64,000 bases of DNA from Acidovorax sp. (GTDB lineage: Bacteria > Pseudomonadota > Gammaproteobacteria > Burkholderiales > Burkholderiaceae_C): NCBI GenBank assembly GCA_030692685.1, contig JAUXZO010000209.1, forward strand, positions 1 through 64,000, given 5' to 3'. The position numbers and the translations under genes are program-made. Below, one piece after another: positions 1 to 8,249 of this stretch. Position 1 is the first letter of the stretch. Every line of letters starts with the position of its first letter. The notes beneath the pieces are model-generated. The model was not told the DNA's origin and searched no databases. It saw nothing but the letters and a program-made list of their open reading frames with translations.

Positions 1-1
1 C

Positions 2-193
2 CTGCCATTCAGTGCCTCTGGAGGCGCCTTGCTGTTCCACCTGCTGTCCAAGCTGTACGAGCGCACGAGCGTCGTGATCACCACCAACCTGAGCTTCAGC
101 GAATGGGCCAGTGTGTTCGGGGATGCGAAGATGACCACGGCATTGCTGGACCGGCTCACGCATCACTGCCATATTCGACCTGTCTCTCAATGA
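2..193 (+). pseudogene. istB: IS21-family IstB helper ATPase, C-terminal fragment
   Basis: The reading frame enters from outside the window and matches the C-terminal part of IstB, the AAA+ helper of IS21 transposases: [19 protein letters not shown], then [16 protein letters not shown] and [11 protein letters not shown], which are typical of the family. The match stops near position 173, roughly a dozen residues before the usual IstB end, and the frame runs to a stop at 193 through unrelated sequence. The other end of the element lies outside the window. A fragment of the matching istA end of an IS21 element is found near 53.3 kb, but nothing shows that the two came from one copy. Confidence 0.8.
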
Positions 194-545
194 GGCAGAG
201 CAGTTGAGTTCTGCCGTGATGGCGACTCTCGCGCAGCCATTTGAAATGGACGGTCGCCACCTTCGCCTTACCGCCAGTGTCGGCATTGCGCATACGGATA
301 ACGCGGGCGCAACCGACCTGCGCCAGGCTTCCGACGCGGCCATGTATGTGGCCAAGAGTCGCGGCGGCAACCAGGCCGTGGTCTTCGCGCCGACGATGCA
401 CGATGCAAGGCGACTGGAAGCAGAGTTGGAACAGGATCTGCGCGAGGCGCTGCTGCGAGATGGCGAACTGACGATGTGGTACCAACCTGTCGTGCGCGTC
501 TCGGATCGCAAAGTCCTGACCGTGGAAGCGTTTGGCAGGTCTTGA
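174..545 (+). pseudogene. GGDEF-EAL (diguanylate cyclase/phosphodiesterase) fragment
   Basis: From position 174, in a different frame from the istB fragment, the sequence reads as the last part of a GGDEF domain: LTASVGIAHTDN, then ASDAAMYVAKSRGGNQAVVF. After the usual linker it reaches the first strand of an EAL domain (LTMWYQPVV, VEAF). The GGDEF active-site loop is missing upstream, and the EAL domain is lost after about 20 residues at a stop codon at 543-545. The intact protein would make or break cyclic di-GMP; this piece cannot. Both ends are broken, so it is a gene relic trapped between rearrangements. Confidence 0.75.
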
Positions 546-674
546 TTGGCCACCGCATGCACAGCCACGCGATCTGCTAACGAGAACCATCATTCAATTC
601 AAAGCCCAATTGCAGTATTTCCGAAGAGCAGCCTAGGCGATGAACCCTTCGCCCGTTGCAGCGCTGCTCGAACC

Positions 675-1136
675 TCAGACCTTCGCTGCCTGGCGAATCT
701 TCTTCTTGGCCTTGACCGGTCCCATCCTCGCCACTTCTTCAATCTTCGCGAGCTGCTTGGTGCGAGGGTGAGCTTGGCCCTTCTCCCACCTTGAGTACGA
801 CAGTGCCGATACGGTCAGCAGCGATGCCATTTCGATCTGCGTCGCTCCGAGTGCATGACGCATCTGAGCCAACAACTCTGGCGAGAACACGAACTCGTCA
901 CTCCCGGACCGGTTCGAAACTTTGGTTTGATCGGGAGGGGAAACTGCAATAGCTACTTTCGTCTGCCGTTGGGCCGCCTTCAGCTGGGAGGTGAGGCCCT
1001 TCACTTCTCGCTTCAGAGCGGCAATCTCGGAGCGGTGGCTGGTGATCGCTTTGCGCATACCCTGAAGTTCAGGCTTGAGCTCTTTGCGCGCCATGCGAAC
1101 GACTTCGGCGCGAAATGCATTGGAAAACGTATTCAT
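675..1136 (-). CDS. Coiled-coil plus Xre-type helix-turn-helix protein
   Basis: This is a 153-residue protein. The first 60 residues are charged and heptad-like (ITSHRSEIAALKREVKGL), suggesting a coiled coil. Residues about 85-145 form an Xre/Cro-like helix-turn-helix, with LRHALGATQ-type helix 2 and SALSYSRWEKGQAHP marking the recognition helix and the conserved SxWExG turn. A basic tail follows. It is probably a DNA-binding regulator or nucleoid-associated helper. The partner genes are unknown. It lies upstream of the HU gene on the same strand but about 75 bases separate them from the HU terminator region, so it is probably transcribed separately. The target is not evident. Confidence 0.78.
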   Translation of the reverse strand: MNTFSNAFRAEVVRMARKELKPELQGMRKAITSHRSEIAALKREVKGLTSQLKAAQRQTKVAIAVSPPDQTKVSNRSGSDEFVFSPELLAQMRHALGATQIEMASLLTVSALSYSRWEKGQAHPRTKQLAKIEEVARMGPVKAKKKIRQAAKV

Positions 1137-1223
1137 ATCCCCAATGGTAACTTTCTCGGCTTATCGAGCGCTTAGACATCGGGCGCTGGATGACCGAACG
1201 GTGCCCCCTCGCACCACAAAACG

Positions 1224-1256
1224 AAACCGCCAGAGGCCCAGACCCGTGGCGGTTTT
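1224..1256 (-). terminator. Rho-independent terminator downstream of the HU gene
   Basis: A 9-bp perfect stem (AAACCGCCA with TGGCGGTTT) has a 14-base loop. It lies about 30 bases past the stop codon of the HU gene on the minus strand. A T-containing stretch follows on that strand, though it is short. Confidence 0.65.
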
Positions 1257-1284
1257 GTTCAAGCGTTGGCCTACTGCGCTGTTC

Positions 1285-1596
1285 TTACTTCGCAGCCTTG
1301 TCGGCCTTGCGCTTCGCAGCCTTGGGGTCTACCACCGCCTTGAACTTGGCCCCGGCCACAAACTTCGGCACCGTGCTCGCAGGGATCTTCAGCGCTGCAC
1401 CGGTTGATGGGTTCTTGCCCGTGCGTGCCGCACGCTTGGCAGACTTGAAGGTCCCAAATCCCACCAGCTGAACGGCATCGCCCTTCTTGACTGCGGTCTG
1501 GATGGTGTCGATCAGAGTGTCCAGTACAGCATTGGCTGCGACCTTGGACAGATCATTCTTGGCGGCGAGGATGGCAACGAGGTCAGCACGGTTCAT
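1285..1596 (-). CDS. HU-family histone-like DNA-binding protein
   Basis: This 103-residue protein begins MNRADLVAILA and matches the HU/IHF fold over residues 1-90: the alpha-helical dimer body, the GFGTFKSAKRAARTGKNPSTG segment that forms the start of the beta arm, and the proline-bearing ALKIPAS tip typical of minor-groove insertion. A lysine/alanine-rich C-terminal tail of about 12 residues extends it slightly past the usual 90. HU proteins bend and compact DNA and assist replication, partition and recombination. It is a single-gene unit ending in its own terminator. Plasmids of this host group often carry their own HU copy, so it could belong to the replicon described by parAB and rep. 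The family call is secure, but I cannot assign a specific paralogue. Confidence 0.92.
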   Translation of the reverse strand: MNRADLVAILAAKNDLSKVAANAVLDTLIDTIQTAVKKGDAVQLVGFGTFKSAKRAARTGKNPSTGAALKIPASTVPKFVAGAKFKAVVDPKAAKRKADKAAK

Positions 1597-1667
1597 GGAG
1601 GCTCACAATGCAAAAAAGTTGAAAGGGCAGATTTGTAACCCCACCGCTGACACGTGGCTTGCGAATC

Positions 1668-2468
1668 TCAATGCTGCAGTGCACTCTTGGGCAAAAACTC
1701 CACCCCCGTCCTCTTCACCAGTTCCTGATAGCTGATCGGTCGACTCACCGTCTCACCTTCCCGGTTTTCTTGCCAGTGCGCCCAGGCCCGCTTGTCCGTG
1801 GCGTCATAGACCAGCTTGTACAAATAGGTCGGCACCTTGACCCCATTGGCACCAATGCGCGGACCCCTGTCCGTGAACACCGGCCCGGTGATCACAAACA
1901 CATCCCCCTTGGCCCTTCGCGCATAGCGCCGAGTGTCTTGCTCGATCTTGTTCCAAGCACCCCCGTTGTGCTGGATGTCCTGCGGAACCATGTTGGCCAG
2001 GCTGAAGCTCTGCGCCATGGCCGTTGGGGTGGGCATATCTCCCGCAGGCGCCATATGCCCCCGGCTGTACCCGGAGTTCTTGTAGTCGTCCAGTTCCGCT
2101 CGCTCGCCACTCGGAAGACGCGCATCGGCAAAGAACCGCTTGGCCCGTTTCTCATCGGCATCTTCAACACTCTGGCGATTCAGCCGCTGGGCCACAAACA
2201 CCGGCGTCCTGGTCGTCCCACTGTGCAGCACCGCAAAAGCCTCGTAGCAAAGCTCGCGTAGCTGAGGTCGGGGTGTGATGGCAGGCGGCGTCCCAGTCGC
2301 AAAGAACTGAGGGCACTGCGCAAAGCTGGTCGGCTGTGGTGTGAGCAGGGCCGCACTGTCGAACTGCGGTGAGCGGCCCCAAGAGAGATTAGGACTGACA
2401 CTGACCAGAGACAGGACCAGTGCGGTGGCAATGCGCAGATGGCGCGGCCAGGAAAACAAACGGTTCAC
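1668..2468 (-). CDS. Secreted DNA/RNA non-specific endonuclease
   Basis: This 266-residue protein belongs to the Serratia nuclease/NUC1 family of beta-beta-alpha-metal enzymes, which cut single- and double-stranded DNA and RNA with Mg2+. A signal peptide spans about residues 1-30 (RIATALVLSLVSVS core). The active-site signature SRGHMAPAGD places the general base at His138. Asn168 and Glu176 sit 30 and 38 residues downstream, the same spacing as His89, Asn119 and Glu127 of Serratia nuclease. NMVPQD is the second family signature. The export signal implies action in the periplasm or outside the cell, for nutrient scavenging or degradation of incoming DNA. No immunity gene is visible next to it, as expected for an exported enzyme of this type. 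Confidence 0.93.
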   Translation of the reverse strand: MNRLFSWPRHLRIATALVLSLVSVSPNLSWGRSPQFDSAALLTPQPTSFAQCPQFFATGTPPAITPRPQLRELCYEAFAVLHSGTTRTPVFVAQRLNRQSVEDADEKRAKRFFADARLPSGERAELDDYKNSGYSRGHMAPAGDMPTPTAMAQSFSLANMVPQDIQHNGGAWNKIEQDTRRYARRAKGDVFVITGPVFTDRGPRIGANGVKVPTYLYKLVYDATDKRAWAHWQENREGETVSRPISYQELVKRTGVEFLPKSALQH

Positions 2469-2584
2469 AAAAATGGACTGAGCAAAAAATGGAGCCCGAT
2501 TGGAGCATCCTTCCGCCCCGCAGTCAGGGCTGAATGCTCAGAACCCGCAGGGATTTACAGCTGCTTGCAGCTACGCCTTCCCAA

Positions 2585-2611
2585 AACAAAAAGGGCTCCC
2601 AAAGGGAGCCC
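2585..2611 (-). terminator. Rho-independent terminator-like hairpin
   Basis: GGGCTCCC and GGGAGCCC form a perfect 8-bp stem with a 3-base loop (AAA). Read on the minus strand, the stem is followed by TTTTTGTTTTGG, a good U-tract. It would end transcription coming from the right. No convincing gene lies there, so it may be the surviving end of a lost gene. Confidence 0.6.
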
Positions 2612-3860
2612 AGTTTGCTTGGGTCAGCGCGGGGGTGTTCAGAACACCTCCCATGGCAGCAGCACCCGCACCGCGCGAAGTGCCACCACCATGGGAAGTC
2701 CCGCAACTGCGTCAATTACATGGCGCTGAATTCGCCGTGAGGGTGTTGCCGCCGAGACCGGAGTGAGCCACCGCGCCGCCCTTCGACTGCGCCATTTGTT
2801 CAGCACCCTCGCCCAACAGGCGTTCGGGTGAGAGAGCCGCTCGTGTGGCTCACTTATGCATCGTCGCCAACAGTCAAGGCGCTTTGAGCACGCCGCTGGC
2901 CCACAAAAAGGCATCGCTTGCGGTGCCTGGACTTTTGACATGGCTCGTGGCTGTTGATCGCCGCCGCCGTGCATGCGCTGCTCCTCGGTCTGAGCCCACA
3001 GCATCTCAGTTTGAAAGGTTCATCCTGTTGTACACGGCCATCGATGCGTGTTTCGCGCTCGCGAAGGCAGTGAAGAGACCCGCCAGTGCCGTCCCCCACG
3101 CCGGCCGGGTGAAGTGGATGTGCGATGCGTTCGATTTGCCCACTCCAGCCTGGGGCCGATCCCGCGTCCGGCGCCGAAGTCGCGTCACTCCGTAACGCGA
3201 CGGTGCACGAAGCCCTCTTAATGGGGGAACCACTGGGCTTCGCAATTCACGGGACCGGAGCCAATCAGAACCTTACGCTCGAAATGCAGGCGCTCCTCTG
3301 CCGCGTGGTCGTAGCGCTGTTGGGGCAGAAAGTAACGACTACCTGCGCTCTCCGGTCAATACGCGCCAGCGACACGGACTGAGTTTGGCCGCACCATGAA
3401 TGGCGCGTGTGAACGATGCAGTACCGGTTGAGCTACATCGGCGGCGCGGGGCCGAACGGTGGTTCGTGATAGCCGAAGCCAAACGTAAAAGTTGGAGTAC
3501 ACGCGACCCAGTCCAGCGAGGGGGAGGACGCAGGTTACAGACCAAACGCCTCGGACATCGGACTGCGCGGTCGATGCATTGGGCATCGCACCGAAACCAT
3601 TTCCACAAATAATGCTAAATTATTTCGAAACACCATTTATGGATTAATGACACACAGACCGAATTACTCAATGCTCGCCTATTTGTAAAAATACAACCAC
3701 ACATCTCAACCACATACACAACGAGTTGCACACCCTGAAATTCTCCGGACATCCCAACTGCAAACAACAAAAATCCGTCAAAACACAATACCTCGAAGGG
3801 TTTGATGCACCCTGGCAAACCAAAAGCTGCCAACCCGAGAAAAAATCAGCACTCAATACA
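2612..3860. other. Stretch with no convincing gene
   Basis: No open frame here has the composition or a recognisable motif of a real protein. A short minus-strand frame ending near 2718 reads ALSPERLLGEGAEQMAQ and looks protein-like, so it may be the end of a lost gene served by the hairpin at 2585. The GC content drops sharply after about 3600, where the partition-site region begins. Confidence 0.4.
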
Positions 3861-3872
3861 TATTCGGCCGAC

Positions 3873-4574
3873 TTTAACCGGTTGAAGTTTTTCGACTCTT
3901 GCCCTCAATCCACTAATGCGTCGTGGCACGCACCTAACCCATCCAAACCCGCGAACCCATTCGACCCCTAGACCTCCCGAGCCGCTTTAACCGGTTAATG
4001 AAAAAGTCGACAAGTACGCCTCATCGCCCAGCCAAACACACCGTCAGAAGTGGTGACTGCCCCCACCAAAACTCAAAACACCCGACAAGCACAGCCAACC
4101 ATCAGCTCGTCGCAGGAGCGGAGTGCACACAGCAACGCAGATGAAAGATACTTTTACGTGTTGCCAATCAATTAGCGCGCAACACCCAACCACACCCCCC
4201 AATGATCGATGTGGAATCAAAAAAACACCTCGTCCACACCAACTTCAACCGGTTAAAGCCGGTGGCCAACAATCAAGATCAACCGTGTTTTGGCGACAAT
4301 TCATCGCCACGCCACTTTTAACCGGTTAAAGGTGGCGTGCACAACGGTCATTTCATGAGCCACTACTCACGTTCGCATATAACTTGCCACTCCAAGGTCC
4401 GCAATAAAAATCCGACTTCATTCCCTTTGGCCGACCAAATGGAATGGATGGTGGAATTCACTGCCAAGCCAACGAAACAAAATTCTTTAACCGGTTAAAA
4501 GAGTCATCAATCGTCTACGTCACTGCTGTGCATGACTACATGGGCAGATGCCCGGCGTCATTTAACCGGTTAAA
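3873..4574. repeat. Six palindromic partition/operator sites upstream of parA
   Basis: The 14-bp palindrome TTTAACCGGTTAAA, exact or with one or two changes, occurs at 3873-3886, 3986-3999, 4244-4257, 4317-4330, 4486-4499 and 4561-4574. The last site lies about 55 bases before the parA promoter. The host sequence is noticeably AT-richer than its neighbours. Clusters of one palindrome just upstream of parA usually act as the centromere bound by ParB, or as operators controlling the par operon. The form resembles the KorB operator of IncP plasmids (TTTAGC-G-GCTAAA), with a different core. A seventh copy is at 10214. The role is inferred; the repeats are directly visible. Confidence 0.8.
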
Positions 4575-4627
4575 GCTGCAGGTGGTCGGCAAGCGCATTG
4601 GGGCAAGACCTTGATTTCTACTATTGG

Positions 4628-4657
4628 TTGACAGATAAGATTCACTTGGAGAATAAT
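4628..4657 (+). promoter_or_regulatory. Predicted sigma-70 promoter of parAB
   Basis: TTGACA at 4628-4633 is a consensus -35 box. AATAAT at 4652-4657 follows after an 18-base spacer and is a close -10 box. A strong ribosome binding site (AGGAGG) stands 4-5 bases before the parA ATG at 4675. The nearest palindromic site (4561-4574) is about 55 bases upstream, which would suit autoregulation. Confidence 0.6.
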
Positions 4658-4674
4658 GGAATATAGGAGGAACT

Positions 4675-5376
4675 ATGAGCGAGAAAAAGTCCGCAAAGAT
4701 AGTCACAATCTTCAATCAGAAGGGTGGGGCGGGTAAGACAACGACAACCTGTCAGGTCGCTGGCACCTTCGGTCATCGGGGCTACGACGTCCTGGTAGCT
4801 GATCTCGATAAACAAAACTCGGCGTCGAAGTGGGTAAGTGCAGGCGGTGACACGCCATTCCCAGCCAGTCTATGGTCCGGTCATATGTACAAAGGGAACA
4901 TAGCGACAGAGCTTGGTAAATTAGCAGAGAAATATGACTTAATATTTATTGATTGCGCTCCAGCAGTGGATCAGCCAGGCACATGGGCATCCCTATTGGT
5001 GAGCGACCTCGCCATCATTCCGACGAAGCTTGGGCCGGCAGATACGGATGCGTTGCACGATGCTTTCGAACTGGCAAAGAAAGCACGACGCCAAGCTGGC
5101 TTCGACTTCCCCGTCAGAGTCTTGGCCACCGCTTACCGCAAGGCGCGATCCGATGAACGACTTGCGCTGGAACGACTGGTTCTCAATGACGCGTATCCCG
5201 AGTTTCCCGCCCTGAAAACATCACTGGGTGACCGTCTTGCATTCACAAGGTCAATGCTCTATGGCGCGACGGCCCACTCAATGCCTAAATCTGGTGAAGC
5301 AATAGCTGAGCTGGAATCTGTGGCTGATGAGATTACCGCCCTTCTTGGCATGCCCAAGAAGAAAAAGGCCAAGTAA
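4675..5376 (+). CDS. parA: ParA-family partition ATPase
   Basis: This 233-residue Walker-type ParA ATPase drives segregation of plasmid copies by ATP-dependent binding to nucleoid DNA. The deviant Walker A motif KGGAGKTTT is at residues 16-24, with the signature lysine at 16. The A' region (LVADLDKQNSASKW) and the Walker B strand (YDLIFIDCAPAV) follow. The short N-terminus lacks a helix-turn-helix, which is the type Ib or chromosomal-like organisation, so transcriptional control is more likely to come from the ParB partner. The start is fixed by an AGGAGG ribosome binding site. The stop is 11 bases before parB, indicating an operon. The basic KKKKAK tail may add DNA binding. Confidence 0.93.
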   Translation: MSEKKSAKIVTIFNQKGGAGKTTTTCQVAGTFGHRGYDVLVADLDKQNSASKWVSAGGDTPFPASLWSGHMYKGNIATELGKLAEKYDLIFIDCAPAVDQPGTWASLLVSDLAIIPTKLGPADTDALHDAFELAKKARRQAGFDFPVRVLATAYRKARSDERLALERLVLNDAYPEFPALKTSLGDRLAFTRSMLYGATAHSMPKSGEAIAELESVADEITALLGMPKKKKAK

Positions 5377-5387
5377 GGAGCACCCCT

Positions 5388-6482
5388 ATGGTAGGACCCA
5401 AAAAAATCAAACTCGATCCGAAAACGGCTATGGACCGGCACTTCGCACGATCCGCCACCACGGCGCAGGATCGATTTGCACGTGCTGCAGAAACTATTGA
5501 GCGTGTTCCAACTGGTTTGTCCCCAGAGAGCCCGGTCGCCCCTGAACCAGTCACGCTGACGACCCAAGCATCGGCTTCAGAGCTGCGGCAAGTTGCGCCC
5601 GCCAATCAGGCCAGCTTCGACCTCTCGATGTGCGTTCCTGGTGCCGTAGTTCGGGTGCCGTTCCATCTCATCGACCTCAACCCAGTTGGCCCGCGTCAAA
5701 TTTATCGATCAGAGGAAATCGACAAGATTGCACAGACCCTTCCTGATGGCCAAGATGATGCGGCCCACGGATTCTTGAAAGGGGACCGGGTAGTGTTAAT
5801 CGACGGTGGGACGCGGTACCGCTCTGCAAAGGTGTCGGGGGTCGGATTCCTGGACGTCAAATTCGAAGAGGCGCCCCAGGGCCAATTGGACCTCTACCTC
5901 CGTGCACGACGATATAACGACCAGCGCTCGCAACCCTCGGTGATAGACCACGCATTGAGTCTGCACATCCTCCTTGAGTCTGGAGTGGTAGCCAGCTCGC
6001 GCGATCTTATAGAAAAGGTCCCCGACATGAATGGCAAAGGCCGCATGGGAGAGGCTCAGGTCTCACTCTATTTGCGGATTGCGAGAATGCCCAGGCACGT
6101 TCTTGAGCGGATGTCAGAGAGTCCGGTGACCAGCCAGCTCACTGTGTTGTATGCACTCAGCGAGATCTTCCCTAAAGACGAAAAGCCAACCAGCGAACAA
6201 ATCGATCTGGCGATGCTACTCGTCGAGGAGATCAAAGCTAAGGATCTAACGAAAAAGCAGGTTCAGGAGCTGGTCAAGTCCAGGGTGTCGAATGAGCGTA
6301 AGCACAGGGAACGCAGCATCCAGCAGCCAATTGCATACGGTTCATGCAAGGGCTATATCAAGATATTCGGTAAACGCGGCCAAATCGACCTCTCCTTGAA
6401 GGGGCTGAAGGAAGAGAACCTACCGTTGCTACAGCGGGAGCTTCAGACTCTCATCGAGCGTTTCACTTCGCAACATCCATAG
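5388..6482 (+). CDS. parB: ParB-like partition protein
   Basis: This 364-residue protein follows parA with an AAGGAG ribosome binding site. Residues 1-80 are a basic, flexible N-terminus. The ParB/Srx-type domain starts near residue 85, with the family segment NPVGPRQIYRSEEIDKIAQTL (box I-like) and VVLIDGGTRYRSAKVSG in the position of the GERRxRA box. A helix-turn-helix-like region spans about 190-270 (MGEAQVSLYLRIARMP). A C-terminal part follows, possibly for dimerisation. It would bind the palindromic sites upstream of parA and connect plasmid copies to ParA. The nucleotide-binding box is less canonical than in chromosomal ParB, so CTP-dependent sliding is uncertain. The transposon relic directly downstream suggests the original operon may have been longer. 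Confidence 0.82.
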   Translation: MVGPKKIKLDPKTAMDRHFARSATTAQDRFARAAETIERVPTGLSPESPVAPEPVTLTTQASASELRQVAPANQASFDLSMCVPGAVVRVPFHLIDLNPVGPRQIYRSEEIDKIAQTLPDGQDDAAHGFLKGDRVVLIDGGTRYRSAKVSGVGFLDVKFEEAPQGQLDLYLRARRYNDQRSQPSVIDHALSLHILLESGVVASSRDLIEKVPDMNGKGRMGEAQVSLYLRIARMPRHVLERMSESPVTSQLTVLYALSEIFPKDEKPTSEQIDLAMLLVEEIKAKDLTKKQVQELVKSRVSNERKHRERSIQQPIAYGSCKGYIKIFGKRGQIDLSLKGLKEENLPLLQRELQTLIERFTSQHP

Positions 6483-6485
6483 CTA

Positions 6486-7106
6486 AGAATCTGTTGAAAG
6501 TCTCCCTGAAGATGTGACCAGCTCGGGGAGGGAGAAACAGCTATCCAAGCGACATCAGTCGCGAACAATTCGAGATCCTCTCAAGCCGCTGTTGGAGTGC
6601 ACGCGCAAGAAGACGGCCGCCGCGCAGGGTGGACCTGTACAAGGTGTTCTGTGCGGTGCTGTACCTGCTCAGAAGTGGTTGCCAGTGGCACAAGCTCCCC
6701 GAGGAGCTTCCCAAGTGGTGCACGGTGCATGCGTACTTTGCCATCTGGAGTGTGCCCAGTGGGGTGGCAGCCTTCTGGAGCAGGCGCTAAAAACAGGTTG
6801 GCGCAACCCGAGAGAGACTGCGGCGCAACGCCTCCAGCGCATCCTTGTTCGTGGACGCACAAAGCGGGAAGAACTCGGAGACGGCGGCCTTGACGGGCTA
6901 TGACGCGGGCACGAAGATCTCGGACCAGCGACGCGAACTGCACACGTTCAAGGTGATTCCCCAGCGCTGGGCGGTGGAGCACAGCTTTGCGTGGCTGGTG
7001 AAGAGTAGGCAGTGTGGAAGAACTGCGAGAGGTTGCTGAACACAAGCCTGCAGTTCATCCACTTGGCTTTCTTGGCTCTGTGCTCAAGCGACTTTAAACA
7101 GGTTCC
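6486..7106 (+). mobile_element. Internally deleted IS5-family insertion sequence
   Basis: Terminal inverted repeats are visible: GAATCTGTTGAAAGTC at 6487-6502 and, reversed, GAACCTGTTTAAAGTC at 7090-7105 (14 of 16 identical). Between them lies a DDE transposase in broken frames. The N-terminus (YPSDISREQFE, VDLYKVFCAVLYLLRSGCQW) and the first catalytic region (FVDAQSGKNSETAALTGYDAG) are followed directly by the last part (ELHTFKVIPQRWAVEHSFAWL). The central part, with the second catalytic aspartate, is deleted, and frameshifts and stops are present. Full-length relatives (IS427/IS1031-type) are about 850-900 bp; this is about 620. It begins a few bases after the parB stop. I see no clear target duplication. 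Confidence 0.85.
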
Positions 7107-7154
7107 AAGAGCGGAAGAGGGCGCTACGCACTCTCACTTCAACACTTACAAAGT

Positions 7155-8070
7155 CCCACAACCATAGCCCATAGCGTTTCTGCTGGAGTCAAAGCGCCCG
7201 TAGCGGAAGATACAGCAGAAGCAAGCGCTCACAAACTAAATTTATGGGCCCCGCTTATGGGAGTGACTTACCACCTTTGAAGGCTAAAACCGGGTTTGAA
7301 AAGCGACCAATGAAGTCGCGTATGGTCACCACTCATGGGATCCAAGGGCCTGGAAGGAGTCGAACCAGGGCACGATGAGCCACGAATCCCCCCATAAACG
7401 TAGACCATTGCTCCAGCCGAGAGGAAAAGAGACCCACAGAGAAGACAAAACAGCCCGTGAAGGGGGAGTAAATCCCATAGATGGTGACCTTACCCCCCTT
7501 AGATGCCTTTGAAGTTGGGCTATGAGATCCCATAAATGGTGACCTTAAGGCAATACAAAGAAAACCAGACATTTCTCCCAGATCTTTAGCCCATGGTGGC
7601 TCGATTACAACTCCCATAGCTATAGCCCAACTGGAAAAGTGCCAGCAAAAATCAACAGATTTGGAGAAGTGGATGGGAGGCCTCACAGAGGAGAAACAGG
7701 AAGCAAAAGGCAATCGAACCTAGACTCCTATGTTCATAGACCGTAAGCCAAATCAGCACCCCCAAGAACAATCAGGACAACCCATAAATAGTGACCATTG
7801 CCTGTTGAGGGAGAGCGAAATTTCCCAGAGGTATAGCCCTTAGGCGAGAGCAGCCGTTTGCAGCAGCATTCCCATAGTGTTAGCCCACCGAAAAATGACA
7901 GGCTTGGCGAAAAGTCCCATATCCACAGCCCATACGAAGGTCTGTGGATATGGGAAACGAACTGATCCCATATCCACAGACCTCAAGTCCCATGGTTGGT
8001 GACCTAGTTCCCATATCCACAGCCCAATTCACCCATGGACGGGGACCTCAACTCCCATAGAGATAGCCCA
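7155..8070. repeat. Iteron array, predicted plasmid replication origin
   Basis: About 18 copies of a 17-19 bp iteron are scattered here in two related forms. One is CCCATANNNNTAGCCCA, as in CCCATAGCTATAGCCCA at 7613 and CCCATATCCACAGCCCA at 7916 and 8010. The other is CCCATAAATGGTGACC, as at 7474, 7529, 7781 and 7989. Further copies are at 7155, 7391, 7577, 7824, 7871, 7967, 8032 and 8054. Inverted copies are at about 7320-7339 and 7937-7954. The array stands directly upstream of the Rep_3 initiator gene, the normal place for its binding sites. An AT-rich stretch (8100-8200) between the iterons and the gene is the likely melting region. Confidence 0.88.
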
Positions 8071-8249
8071 AATCGCCCGCTAACCCGCGCCAGGCTTAAC
8101 TTTCAGGTCCCTAAATGTATTAAAGAGGAAAGTGTTTCTTAAAGATTGAAAGCACAGTAAGCCGTTTCATAGGTCAAAAAAACGGAATGCAGAAAACAGG
8201 TGTAAGGTCTATTGATGCGCACCTACTTTAGACCATAGAATGCACTTCC

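Noticed and set aside
2639..3004. Minus-strand frame of 121 codons before the hairpin at 2585
   Set aside because: Its codons are not protein-like, and a different frame of the same strand reads better over a short part only.
7155..8070. CRISPR array
   Set aside because: The repeats are short (17-19 bp), irregularly spaced, in two forms and both orientations, with no cas genes; they fit iterons.
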